A stretch of 64,000 bases of DNA, taken from positions 1 through 64,000 of the forward strand of contig JAFLTO010000012.1 in assembly GCA_022510425.1 (NCBI GenBank), given 5' to 3'. Each line of letters begins with the position of its first letter. Within the stretch, counting starts at the first letter, position 1. Below, in pieces: positions 15,888-24,700 of the stretch. The notes beneath the pieces were generated by a model. That model had not been told where the DNA came from, ran no database searches, and saw nothing but the letters and a program-made list of their open reading frames with translations. The DNA comes from Muribaculaceae bacterium (GTDB lineage: Bacteria; Bacteroidota; Bacteroidia; Bacteroidales; Muribaculaceae). A program made the translations under genes and the position numbers.

Positions 15888-18485
15888 TTATAATGGCACA
15901 TTATCTTGAGTAATAGTATGCCAATTCATAAGTTTCACATTAAGGTTAATATATGAACGTTTAACCTCCATAACAGGAACAATTGGTTGAGCAACCGCAT
16001 GTACAGGAGTTCCAACGCCAGTAATAGCGTTTACAGTTATATTATACCAATTATTTCTCACCACACCTATATTTCCCAAGGTTCTCCAAGATTCATTGGT
16101 TTTAGATATCTCTGATGAACCTTTAAATGAGCCTTCATTGTGTGATATAGGCACAGCATAGTACATATATCCATTTGTGAAGACATCAATTGGACCAATG
16201 ATTTTATGGATAAGACCCACTAAGTGATTAAAACTTATTTCCACCTTTAATTCATCATCCATAACGGGATTTTCAGTAGTACTATCCGCTGTTTTAGGAG
16301 CAATATAATATCTGAAATCTATCCCCATCTTCTCTTCTTTGGGAGCGATAAGACATTGTCCGTCACCTCCGGCAAGTTCAGCCGGTATTAAATCAAAGTC
16401 ACTGTCTATCATTCGGCGAATTATATACCCTGAAGAGTTATCAGAACTTGGTTCTTTTATCCACAAATAACCATTTTCATTCCATGCAATCTTATCCAGC
16501 AGTGTGGTTTGTCCACCTCGAACATGGCTGTCCCACATTCCGTCGAAAATCTGGAAACCTGCATTACCTCCGTTTAGCATCACTTCATTAAGAATTCCCA
16601 ATTTTGAAGTGATAAGGCCGGTATGATCACCACCTTCGGTGTCATATAAAGCCGGATAGAATATATTGTTCTGACCCCGATACAAGGCATCTCCGGAGAA
16701 ACCTTCTATTTCGAGTTTACAAAGCAGAATAAAACAAGTGGCAGCTGAAAATGGAGCTTTCTGCCATTCCCAAATCCATCCTTTGTCGGTTTCATCGAAA
16801 CCTGACCACATTCCCGGATCCCAATAAGTGTTTTCCAGAGAATATAAAGGTTTAGTCCCATCATCTTCCTCTTCTAAAGCCTTATAAGCAGACAACATAG
16901 TTTGGAATGGAAGATATCTTAAAACACAATCAGCATCAAGGTTATTGTTATTAATTTCACCAATTTCTTTATAATATGTGATGGATTTTGAAGAACTGAT
17001 ATGATCTATATCGAAATAATCGGAAGGATTCTTGTATTTATATCCCAATGAATTTTCATTTGTAAATAACGAATTCACGGTATCGGTTTCCAAAGCAAGT
17101 CGGAATTGATGTGGATAACCTTTAGCGTTTGTATGATTACGGTTATCATTGGAAAGCAAGTCGTAATTTTTATCTTTAGTCCAATATGAACGGTAAGCAC
17201 TTGCATCATTCCATAACCAGTCCTGACCCTTTGTTTTGTAATAATTGGTATTATCATCCAAATATTTCAGTAAATATTCTCTTTTTTCGAGATTACTCAC
17301 ACCATATCCTACAATTGATACAGTGGCGTTAACCGGATCAGAATTAATGCTATAACCAAGGTTGGTACCTCCTCCAGTGGTTCCTGAGGAATCGGAAGTA
17401 TCCGGATTGGAATTAAAGGTATAATTTTTATATTTATTTACTTGAAATTTAAAGTAATATGTTCCATCAGAGTTTTCAGAATATTCAACACCCTCTGGTA
17501 ATTGAGTGTTTGTGGGATCTATTCCTACAGTGTATTTTGAAGCAATACGCTCAAGATAAACTGTGATGGCGGGATTATTTTCAGCCTCAGTAGCTGTAGC
17601 GAAAATATTTTCGGGGACAATAGAGTAAGAATATGTTTTTTTATAAGAATTAGAAGGATCAAGATAAACAGAATTCGACATTGTAAAATATTCCTCACTA
17701 CCAGAAGTTCCTCTTGAAACAATTTTCCCATCTTTTACAGATATACTGTAATCTTTAACACAGAGATTGTTTATGAAATTTTTATGGGTAATTTTTGAAA
17801 GTACTGTTCCTGTATCATCATTACTTGAAACTACAATATTGGCATCGGCATAAATCAGACTTTTATCAAAATTAAGAAGTACAAATATTTCATTACCATC
17901 AAGAATTTCCCGTAAATTTGAAATAGATCCATCTGAACCACTGGCATACATGGATTTTGCAACCATTGTGACATTATCCCATTTTAAAGTTTTCCCACCT
18001 TGGGTCAAATGCTCAGTCGTATTTAGAAGATCTTCATAATTACCAATAGAAAAAGATAGAGGCAGAACAGCTAGCGGAACCTGATTCTCCTCGCCAGTTC
18101 TGTAAATAACAGCAAAATGAAATCCTGATTCAGCAAGTTTATATTCTTTCTCTATACCATCATTGAAAGAACCCACTTTATCGGAAGGTTGAATGGGAAT
18201 GGGATCATCTGCACGTGTTCCCGGATCATTAGAGTATATTTGAAAGCCTATAATACCGGCAAGTTCAATTAGAGAGGAATTCGGATTATTTAGGTCGGAG
18301 TCTTCATCGGGGCAGGTGAGGTTTTCGTCGATGCAGGAGAGAAGGGAAACTGAGAGGAGGAGGTATAAGGTGTATGGGATAATGGATAGATGGGGGATGA
18401 AAGATTGGAGTTGATTAAAAAGTGCCCTTACCCAACTGAGGGATGTGAAAAGTGAGTTTTTTATGATGTTATGAAACAAGTTCAT
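15888..18485 (-). CDS. large fimbrillin-like lipoprotein, first gene of the operon (865 aa)
   Basis: The signal peptide begins MNLFHNIIKNSLF, like MNLxSNIKxS in three paralogues, and ends SLLSC-IDEN; DPGTRADDP about 45 residues on is a candidate Arg cleavage site. Middle and C-terminal parts are rich in Tyr, Ser and Asn, with no domain I can name; the last strand region (GNIGVVRNNWYNITVNAI) is fimbrillin-like. I prefer ATG 18485 over the in-frame ATG 18503 (MTANQT) because the homology begins there and both this gene and the 1279-aa gene carry ACCAAAnCATGAA around the start; 18503 remains possible. The predicted promoter lies about 110-140 bases upstream. Confidence 0.75.
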   Translation of the reverse strand: MNLFHNIIKNSLFTSLSWVRALFNQLQSFIPHLSIIPYTLYLLLSVSLLSCIDENLTCPDEDSDLNNPNSSLIELAGIIGFQIYSNDPGTRADDPIPIQPSDKVGSFNDGIEKEYKLAESGFHFAVIYRTGEENQVPLAVLPLSFSIGNYEDLLNTTEHLTQGGKTLKWDNVTMVAKSMYASGSDGSISNLREILDGNEIFVLLNFDKSLIYADANIVVSSNDDTGTVLSKITHKNFINNLCVKDYSISVKDGKIVSRGTSGSEEYFTMSNSVYLDPSNSYKKTYSYSIVPENIFATATEAENNPAITVYLERIASKYTVGIDPTNTQLPEGVEYSENSDGTYYFKFQVNKYKNYTFNSNPDTSDSSGTTGGGTNLGYSINSDPVNATVSIVGYGVSNLEKREYLLKYLDDNTNYYKTKGQDWLWNDASAYRSYWTKDKNYDLLSNDNRNHTNAKGYPHQFRLALETDTVNSLFTNENSLGYKYKNPSDYFDIDHISSSKSITYYKEIGEINNNNLDADCVLRYLPFQTMLSAYKALEEEDDGTKPLYSLENTYWDPGMWSGFDETDKGWIWEWQKAPFSAATCFILLCKLEIEGFSGDALYRGQNNIFYPALYDTEGGDHTGLITSKLGILNEVMLNGGNAGFQIFDGMWDSHVRGGQTTLLDKIAWNENGYLWIKEPSSDNSSGYIIRRMIDSDFDLIPAELAGGDGQCLIAPKEEKMGIDFRYYIAPKTADSTTENPVMDDELKVEISFNHLVGLIHKIIGPIDVFTNGYMYYAVPISHNEGSFKGSSEISKTNESWRTLGNIGVVRNNWYNITVNAITGVGTPVHAVAQPIVPVMEVKRSYINLNVKLMNWHTITQDNVPL
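18352..18407. repeat. heptad array inside the signal-peptide coding region
   Basis: Plus-strand units GAGAGGA, GGAGGTA, TAAGGTG, TATGGGA, TAATGGA, TAGATGG, GGGATGA, AAGATTG. They encode the QSFIPHLSIIPYTLYLLLSV part of the 865-aa fimbrillin leader. Confidence 0.8.
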
Positions 18486-18503
18486 GGTTTGGTTAGCTGT
18501 CAT

Positions 18504-18858
18504 AAATATTTGTTCAAATAAGGATTAACAGCTAAAGTTGGATTAGTTGGCTACCATGTAGTTATCGATTCAGTGCTTTTGACACCGGATCAATGTGCAA
18601 AAGTAAGAAAAAAATTGAGTTGAACCAATTTTTGTTTAGTATATTAGTCTATAAGTTTAATAGTGTTTTAAGCCCTCTTCGAGGAGGGAGGCATGGTTTT
18701 TTAGTTTTTGTAATCCCCAATCGGCGAGCACCTGCGAGGAGAGTGGCATAGGCATCCCACGGCTCAAGACCCGTGTGTTAATCAGATGCAGTGGCATCGC
18801 CCCTAAGAGGAGACAGGATCTTTTAGGAGGACTGGAGTATCCTCCATCCTATTATAAT
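18504..18858. other. intergenic region holding the fimbrillin promoter and palindromes
   Basis: No gene is visible. It contains the predicted fimbrillin promoter (18598-18629), a CCCTC/GAGGG-type hairpin near 18672-18687, an imperfect palindrome CACGG...CCGTG near 18759-18776, and hairpin element B3. Confidence 0.6.
18598..18629 (-). promoter_or_regulatory. predicted promoter of the fimbrillin operon
   Basis: On the minus strand, -33-like ATTG (18626-18629), 20 bases, then -7 box TACTTTTG (18598-18605). Consensus is TTTG-(19-20)-TAnnTTTG, so the -33 has one mismatch. Start of transcription is expected near 18593, giving a leader of about 110 bases. No inverted repeats of a phase-variable promoter are apparent around it. 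Confidence 0.55.
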
Positions 18859-18860
18859 TT
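18826..18860. repeat. hairpin element B3
   Basis: GGAGGA (18826-18831) pairs with TCCTCC (18840-18845), loop CTGGAGTA, then ATCCTATTATAATTT. It lies at the 3' end of the DUF4491 gene and matches B2 and B4 in layout and tail. It may act as that gene's terminator. Confidence 0.65.
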
Positions 18861-19179
18861 ATTGTTCTTTGAGGGAAGTGGATTTGGAGGTGTAGCGTTC
18901 GGGATGTTTGGGGTTGGCAGGGAACCAGCCTTTTTTTACTCGTTCCACCTGTTCATTAACTTCTTTGATACCCCAGAAACTGCTGAAAGACGTCACGCCG
19001 AAAATAGCTGAAAGAATGATGCTGTTGGCGAGGACAGATAGGATTAAGAATACAATGCCTCCGGCGAGGAAGGCCCATTTTATTTTAACGCCAAAATAAT
19101 ATTCTCCTTTGATAACCAGAGGATGAAAAATTCCGATGATAAGGAATGTGCAGAGGCCGATGAAAAGTCCGGAGAGCAT
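18859..19179 (-). CDS. DUF4491 family inner-membrane protein
   Basis: A 106-aa protein with two to three membrane segments (about residues 4-22, 33-53 and 55-75) and the conserved cytoplasmic tail WGIKEVNEQVERVKKGWFPANPK typical of DUF4491. Function unknown; the family is common in gut Bacteroidales. It is flanked on both sides by hairpin elements of the B type, and its start codon directly abuts an eight-unit heptad array, so its leader would be made of repeat sequence. No clear promoter box is visible between it and the tRNA terminator. Confidence 0.85.
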   Translation of the reverse strand: MLSGLFIGLCTFLIIGIFHPLVIKGEYYFGVKIKWAFLAGGIVFLILSVLANSIILSAIFGVTSFSSFWGIKEVNEQVERVKKGWFPANPKHPERYTSKSTSLKEQ

Positions 19180-19180
19180 T

Positions 19181-19236
19181 GGGATTGGGGTTTTAGGGTT
19201 TAGGGATTGGGGTTTAGGGTTCAGGGTTTAGGACTT
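19181..19236. repeat. eight-unit heptad array upstream of DUF4491
   Basis: Plus-strand units GGGATTG, GGGTTTT, AGGGTTT, AGGGATT, GGGGTTT, AGGGTTC, AGGGTTT, AGGACTT in strict 7-base phase, beginning one base from the DUF4491 start codon. Read on the gene's own strand it is (AAACCCT)n-like, the same unit as plant telomeres, which is a coincidence of unit and not evidence of telomere function. Confidence 0.92.
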
Positions 19237-19261
19237 TTGGAAAAGTCCTTCCCATTATAAT
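19231..19261. repeat. hairpin element B4
   Basis: GGACTTTT (19231-19238) pairs perfectly with AAAAGTCC (19241-19248) around GG, followed by TTCCCATTATAAT, the same tail as B3. It overlaps the last heptad unit. Confidence 0.7.
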
Positions 19262-19275
19262 CTTCATAATTAATG

Positions 19276-19310
19276 AAAAAGGATGGCATTCAAGCGAAGA
19301 CCATCCTTTT
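19276..19310 (-). terminator. terminator of the Gly-Gly-Leu tRNA operon
   Basis: GGATGG (19281-19286) pairs with CCATCC (19301-19306), flanked by AAAAA on the left and TTTT on the right, so the minus-strand transcript ends in a hairpin plus U run just after tRNA-Leu. Confidence 0.75.
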
Positions 19311-19315
19311 AGAAG

Positions 19316-19399
19316 TGTCCAGGATGAGACTCGAACTCACACGGACAAGCGTCCACTACCCCCTCAAAGTAGCGCGTCTACCAATTCCGCCACCTAGAC
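19316..19399 (-). tRNA. tRNA-Leu (anticodon GAG)
   Basis: 84 bases with the long variable arm of class II tRNAs (GGAC-GCTT-GTCC). Acceptor GTCTAGG pairs with CCTGGAC; the anticodon loop TTGAGGG gives GAG, reading CUC/CUU. T-arm GTGAG-TTCGAGT-CTCAT. Discriminator A; CCA is not encoded. Last of three tRNAs in the cluster. Confidence 0.95.
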
Positions 19400-19404
19400 A
19401 AATT

Positions 19405-19480
<76 letters not shown>

Positions 19481-19489
19481 AAGAAAATT

Positions 19490-19565
<76 letters not shown>

Positions 19566-19598
19566 AAGTGCAAGGCTTGTTTCGCCGTTTTTGCGATG

Positions 19599-19629
19599 CA
19601 AAATTAATGTAAAAAATTTTTAAAGCAAA
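19599..19629 (-). promoter_or_regulatory. consensus promoter of the tRNA operon
   Basis: Minus strand: TTTG (19626-19629), 19 bases, TAATTTTG (19599-19606). A perfect match to the Bacteroidota -33/-7 consensus, as expected for a strong stable-RNA promoter. Confidence 0.85.
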
Positions 19630-19705
19630 ATATTTTGTAAAAAAAGTTTGAAGGTTTTGGATTTTAGGAGTGCAGAGGCTCCGCCATTGTGTTTTTTTTA
19701 TTTGG

Positions 19706-19784
19706 AGCCACGGAGTGGCTAAATACCGGCAGAGAGGGGTTGGGAACTATATTTGGCTTTGAAGCCACGGAGTGGCTAAATACC
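19706..19784. repeat. palindromic element C, two copies
   Basis: AGCCACGGAGTGGCTAAATA followed by CC occurs at 19706-19727 and 19763-19784, 57 bases apart. Each contains GCCAC-GGA-GTGGC, a 5-bp stem with 3-base loop. ATACC...CAnAGAGG also recurs between and after them. They lie between the tRNA promoter and aguB, a site typical of REP-like elements. Confidence 0.75.
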
Positions 19785-19821
19785 AACATAGAGGCACAGA
19801 TACCGGCAAGGTGGGCGTGTG

Positions 19822-20694
19822 TTAGTCTTTGAAACGGGAGGTGAGGTCGGAGTAGTGATCAATTCGGCGATCGCGGAGGAAGGGCCACCAGTGGCGTACA
19901 TTTTCAGTGCGGAGGGTATCGATTTCCACAAGAGCCTCCTCGGGTGAGGTTTCGGAGCACATGTGCAGGATTTCACCTTGAGGGCCACATACGAAACTTG
20001 AACCCCAGAAGTCGATTCCGGATGTGTGGCCGGAAGGATCTTCCTCAAATCCGACACGGTTGACACTTATCACCGGAAGACCATTGGCTACAGCATGGGC
20101 TCTTTGGATGGTGATCCACGCATCCCTTTGGCGTTGCTTTTCGTCGGAAGGGTCGTCAGGATTCCAACCGATAGCCGTGGGGTAAATAAGCATTTCGGCG
20201 CCATGAAGCGACATGATGCGAGCAGCTTCGGGATACCATTGGTCCCAGCAGACGAGCACGCCCAATCTGCCGATGCTTGTGTCGATGGGTTCGAAACCGA
20301 GATCGCCCGGCGTGAAATAGAATTTCTCATAGAAGCCCGGGTCATCAGGGATATGCATCTTTCGATATTTGCCGGCGAGAGAACCGTCGGAATCGAACAC
20401 GAGAGCTGTGTTGTGGTAAAGGCCCGGGGCACGACGTTCGAATGCGGAAGTGACAAGCACCACATTGTTATCCCGTGCCACCCCGGAGTAGAAATCTATG
20501 AAATCATCCAGATGAGTGGCGTATCGGAAATTGTCTACATCTTCGCACTGGCAGAAATACGGGGAATCGTGAAGTTCGGAGAGAACAACCAGACGGGCAC
20601 CTTCAGAAGCAAGGTTTTCAATATGAGATTGGTTGCGTGAACGATTGAGATCGATATTGTCTTCGAATGATCGCTGAATAAGACCGGTAAGCAT
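19822..20694 (-). CDS. aguB: N-carbamoylputrescine amidase
   Basis: 290-aa nitrilase-fold enzyme that hydrolyses N-carbamoylputrescine to putrescine, CO2 and ammonia, the second step from agmatine. The nitrilase triad is visible: Glu in LSELHDSPYF, Lys in GKYRKMHIPDDPGF, and Cys in VLVCWDQWYPEAAR. PGFYEKFYFTPGD is characteristic of the AguB group. Length is normal. It follows aguA with an 18-base gap, so the two form one unit; the palindromic elements C lie at its 3' side. I see no arginine decarboxylase in the window to supply agmatine. Confidence 0.95.
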   Translation of the reverse strand: MLTGLIQRSFEDNIDLNRSRNQSHIENLASEGARLVVLSELHDSPYFCQCEDVDNFRYATHLDDFIDFYSGVARDNNVVLVTSAFERRAPGLYHNTALVFDSDGSLAGKYRKMHIPDDPGFYEKFYFTPGDLGFEPIDTSIGRLGVLVCWDQWYPEAARIMSLHGAEMLIYPTAIGWNPDDPSDEKQRQRDAWITIQRAHAVANGLPVISVNRVGFEEDPSGHTSGIDFWGSSFVCGPQGEILHMCSETSPEEALVEIDTLRTENVRHWWPFLRDRRIDHYSDLTSRFKD

Positions 20695-20712
20695 AATATG
20701 GAGGATAAGGGG

Positions 20713-21744
20713 TTAACGGAAGGAGAGAGTGTGAAGAGGCAACTGCATAGTGGCGCAATGGAGGGAACCATGCTGACGGATGAGAGTTGAACAGTCTACC
20801 CCCACAATCTTATGATTGGGGAAGGCTATGCGAACAGTCTGCATGGCAAGCTCATCTTTTTGGTTCTGACCATATGTGGGCATGAATAGCACATTGTCGG
20901 TGACAAGATAATTGGCATAGGTGGCCGGCAAGCGTTCTCCGTTTTCGTCATAAATAGCATCCGGAAGCGGGAGTTCCACAAGATTATAGGGATTGCCCTC
21001 GGCATTCCGGAACATTGTGAGCTGAGCCCGCATTTTGAGAAGCTCCTCAAACTGAGGATCGTCTACATCACGGCAACCTACATAAAGAATAATATTGTCT
21101 GGAGCCATACGAGCGAGGGTATCTACGTGAGAATCAGTATCATCTCCAATAAGAGCGCCATAATCGAGAAAGAGGACATGTTGTGCACCAAGACGTTTAC
21201 GCAACTGTTCATCAGCCTCTTTCTTGGTGAGGAACCCGTTACGGTTTGGCGAACAGAGACAACGGGTTGTGGTGATGACAGTGCCTTCTCCATCTGTATC
21301 TATAGATCCCCCTTCCAGAATAAAGGCAGTCTCATTTCGATACATTCCCTTAGTGAAAACCGATTTCTCCTTAAGCCGACGGTTTACCTGATTATCTTGG
21401 TCAGCCGCGAATTTCAGTCCCCAACCATTGAAACCGAAATCTATCACACGAAGGTCACCATGTTTGGTGATAGTGATGGGACCATAATCACGTGTCCAGG
21501 TATCGTTATATTGCATCTCCACAAACGTGATTTCCTTCAGGAGCTCAGGTTGGAAAAGATTTTCAGCCTCTTCCCTATCAGGACAAAGCAGAAGGACATG
21601 CACTCCTTCTTGAGCCAAGGCTTCTACAAGACGCTTATACTGTGCCATAGCTTCGGGGAGGATATATGCCCAGTCGGTATCCTTATGTGGTAGAGCAAGG
21701 AGTATGGCGGAAGATGGTATCCATTCAGGGAGGAACTGCTTCAT
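20713..21744 (-). CDS. aguA: agmatine deiminase
   Basis: 343-aa member of the peptidylarginine-deiminase-like guanidino-modifying superfamily; converts agmatine to N-carbamoylputrescine and ammonia. Visible signatures are WTRDYGPI, FNGWG, LEGGSIDTDGEGT, GDDTDSHVDTLARM and the C-terminal GSLHCATMQLP with the catalytic Cys. Paired with aguB directly downstream. Its start (ATG 21744) is only 20 bases after the stop of the alpha-2-macroglobulin-like gene, so it may be read from the same transcript; no separate promoter is evident. Confidence 0.95.
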   Translation of the reverse strand: MKQFLPEWIPSSAILLALPHKDTDWAYILPEAMAQYKRLVEALAQEGVHVLLLCPDREEAENLFQPELLKEITFVEMQYNDTWTRDYGPITITKHGDLRVIDFGFNGWGLKFAADQDNQVNRRLKEKSVFTKGMYRNETAFILEGGSIDTDGEGTVITTTRCLCSPNRNGFLTKKEADEQLRKRLGAQHVLFLDYGALIGDDTDSHVDTLARMAPDNIILYVGCRDVDDPQFEELLKMRAQLTMFRNAEGNPYNLVELPLPDAIYDENGERLPATYANYLVTDNVLFMPTYGQNQKDELAMQTVRIAFPNHKIVGVDCSTLIRQHGSLHCATMQLPLHTLSFR

Positions 21745-21764
21745 TTATTCAGAGGTTGGTGTGA

Positions 21765-24700
21765 TTATTGTGGTTGTTCAGTAATTTTGAGGAGAGTTCC
21801 GGCAGAGTGTGCGCTTTGTCCCGGAGAGTATAGGGATTGCACAGCAGCTATGCCGAGAGAATAGCTGCCTTCTCTATCAACGTAGCAATCATATGAAATA
21901 ATGTATTTCCCCGCGGGAAGGTGCTCAAAGAAGAAGCCGGTTTTGTCAAATCCTAACTCTCGATAGGCATACATCCCGTCGACGTTCACCATTCCCGAGA
22001 TGCAATCTTCGGGTTGAAGACAGGCCGAACGTGAGTCAACAATGACAACATAATCCATATCTTTCGTACAATTGACATTTAATACTACAGAAACTTTGTC
22101 ACCTTTATTGAAATCCTTCACTTCCTTCATCCTACCTTTTTGGTCTTCCATAAATACCCGCTTTTCAATGGATATATTTTCTGACTTGGAAGCCTTGACA
22201 TCCTTGACAGGTTGAATGTATTGAGCAATTACGGCACCCCAAGTGGGAGGAGCCGGGATCATGGATGAGTAGGGAGGAAGGAGGAGCGAGGCGATTATAC
22301 CTGCTGCATCAGGGAGAGAAGACCAGGCAGTAGTTTCCTTTTGCAGGAACATATTTCGCTGCACTGTCTGAACAGCAGAAGATTGTGGATCAGTTTTAAC
22401 CAGCAATTCAAGGATCAGTGCCTCTTCATTGAGGGACAAACGAGTATTCAAGAATTCCTGAACAGAGGCAGAAATAGTATTCGCATCACTATCCAAACCG
22501 TTATCAAGTAACACAAGCGCACCTTTTGACTTTTTTGCGGCTGACCAATGTTTCCAATTTGCCAGAATAGAATCGCAACATTGAACCTCAAGTTTCCTCA
22601 ACCCGCCAGATTTAGAAATATGAAGCATATTGCGAGAGTAGAAATAATCCATCAGAGACAACGCATTGAAATGAGACGATTTCTTAGCATTTTGCAATAC
22701 ATAAGAATCGTAATAATTCACCGCCTTGCGAGCCATTGAAAGAAGTGACGGGGTTAGAATATTTCTTTCATTTAGATACCCCAGGGAAGCTATGATTTGG
22801 GCTGTGACGAAAGGAGATGATTTCATCCCCGAGAACCAAGCAAACCCGCCGTCGGCATTCTGAAGATTTTTCAATGCATCAGTTTTATCATCTATCAACA
22901 GGGCAATTTTTGAAGTATCCAGATACATACCCAAACTTCGAATACGCTCGGTATCTGCAGTGGCATTGTTGATCCAGGGAGTGGTTTCAAGAGCAGATAT
23001 TTTAAGGTATTGATCCTTCTCGAGGTTAGACATAGAGAGAGTTGAATCCTCCGATTCCAAAACTCCTTGCAATCTGGTAGCAAGTTCAGGATTGGACTTT
23101 AGAATATCCATTGAAAGCAATGTGCTGTAAAGCCAATTAGTGATTGAAAGAGATCCTCCCGTATTATCGTCTTTAAGTGCCGGGAGAGACAGGAGCACTT
23201 CCCATACGGGATTGTCGCAATATTTTACAGTTACATTGGCATCCTTGGGAAATTCAGAAATAATCTTCTCAAAAAACTCTTTAGCGGGTGCGGAATAGAA
23301 GACTTTTGATTCTGTCACCGGAGTGGATGAAGGAAGTATCCGGATGAAACCTTGCTCACCATCTGAACACCCATTGCCATAAGTATAAGAACGAACCGCG
23401 ATAATAGAAAGTGAGTCGGGCACTTCAAAAGAGATATTTATCACACGATTGGCTGAAGGCAATAATTCAGAAGCCGGGAAATCTTTTGATGAAAGAATCT
23501 CACCGGATATGGGATTAAGGATTTCAATCTTACCAAAGACAGGTATGGTATCTTCCGAATTATTGAAAAGAGTAGCCGAGAATTGGGCTTTATCACCTGT
23601 GCGAAGGAATTGAGGAAGGTTACTTTTCACCATCACGGGTTTTGCGGCCACGGCATCGAGCAAGAGAGTGGAGTTTAAAAGCTCCTCATTATATCCTACG
23701 ACCTGTAACTGCCAAGTAGTATTGAAATTAGGGACAGTGAAATTTATAGAGATTTCGCCAGTTTCATCAGCCTTAAGGTCGGACAAGAAGAAAGCCAACG
23801 GCATTTCCACAGGCCGTAGTTGCAGATCAGTTTCTGCCTCAGCCGCTCCCTGCCCTCCTTCAGCTAATGTCTCATCAGCGGCCTCATCAGCCATGGCAGT
23901 TTCCAACATAGTATTGCGGGTTGCCATTGCTTTATACAATACCGGGCCACCGAAACGAACACCAGCGGAAGACACTAAAGGATAGTTGTAGGTTTGCCAC
24001 AAAGGGATTGGGTAGGAATGTTTAGGGATAAGGGTTGAAGGGTTTACGATAAGGAAAGAGGTATGAGAGATGTAAGATTGGGAATTAATTCTAACTTTAG
24101 GATATATTCCTTGTTGCCAGAAATTCAGATTCCACTTGAAATCACGGATAGAATTCAAAGCTTTGTCAGAGAGAACCGCGAAAGCATTTACGTAAGGAGC
24201 CGATGATTTGTCGACAGTAAACCTGAAAGACCAATTCTCCTGAGAACCGGCAGAGATGTCTTCACGAAAAGAGACTGTTTCCACGGAGAGTTTTTCGAGA
24301 GCTTTAGCCGGAACAATCTTTATTTCACCATAAGCCGGTTCGAAATCGTGCATACCTGAAAGAGTGACGAACAGAGTTGGATTACCTTCCGGGATAGTTA
24401 CATCAAGATTTATAAGAGAATCGGAAGGAGCAATCCATTTTGTGTCGAGCACATTATATCCATCGCTAATAATACAGAGCAACCAATCGGCATAATAACT
24501 TCCAAAAGAGACTTTTACCGCCTTATCAGAAGGAGAGTAAGAATAATCTGAGACGGGTATCCAAAGAGGAGTAGGATATGGGGCATGGTCGTCACAGGAG
24601 CGCCAGAAAATAGTTTCCGTGGTAGTCCAAGCAGAAGTTTCAGAAGTACGGAATTCAAGCCTATATTTACCCGAAGGAATGGAATCGGAAAGAACTCTTA

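Noticed and set aside
19181..19236. Telomere-like (TTTAGGG)n sequence
   Set aside because: The unit matches a plant telomere by coincidence; it is interior, degenerate and part of a wider heptad family beside ordinary genes.
20026..20640. 204-codon plus-strand ORF over aguB
   Set aside because: Antisense to a clearly conserved amidase; shadow frame.
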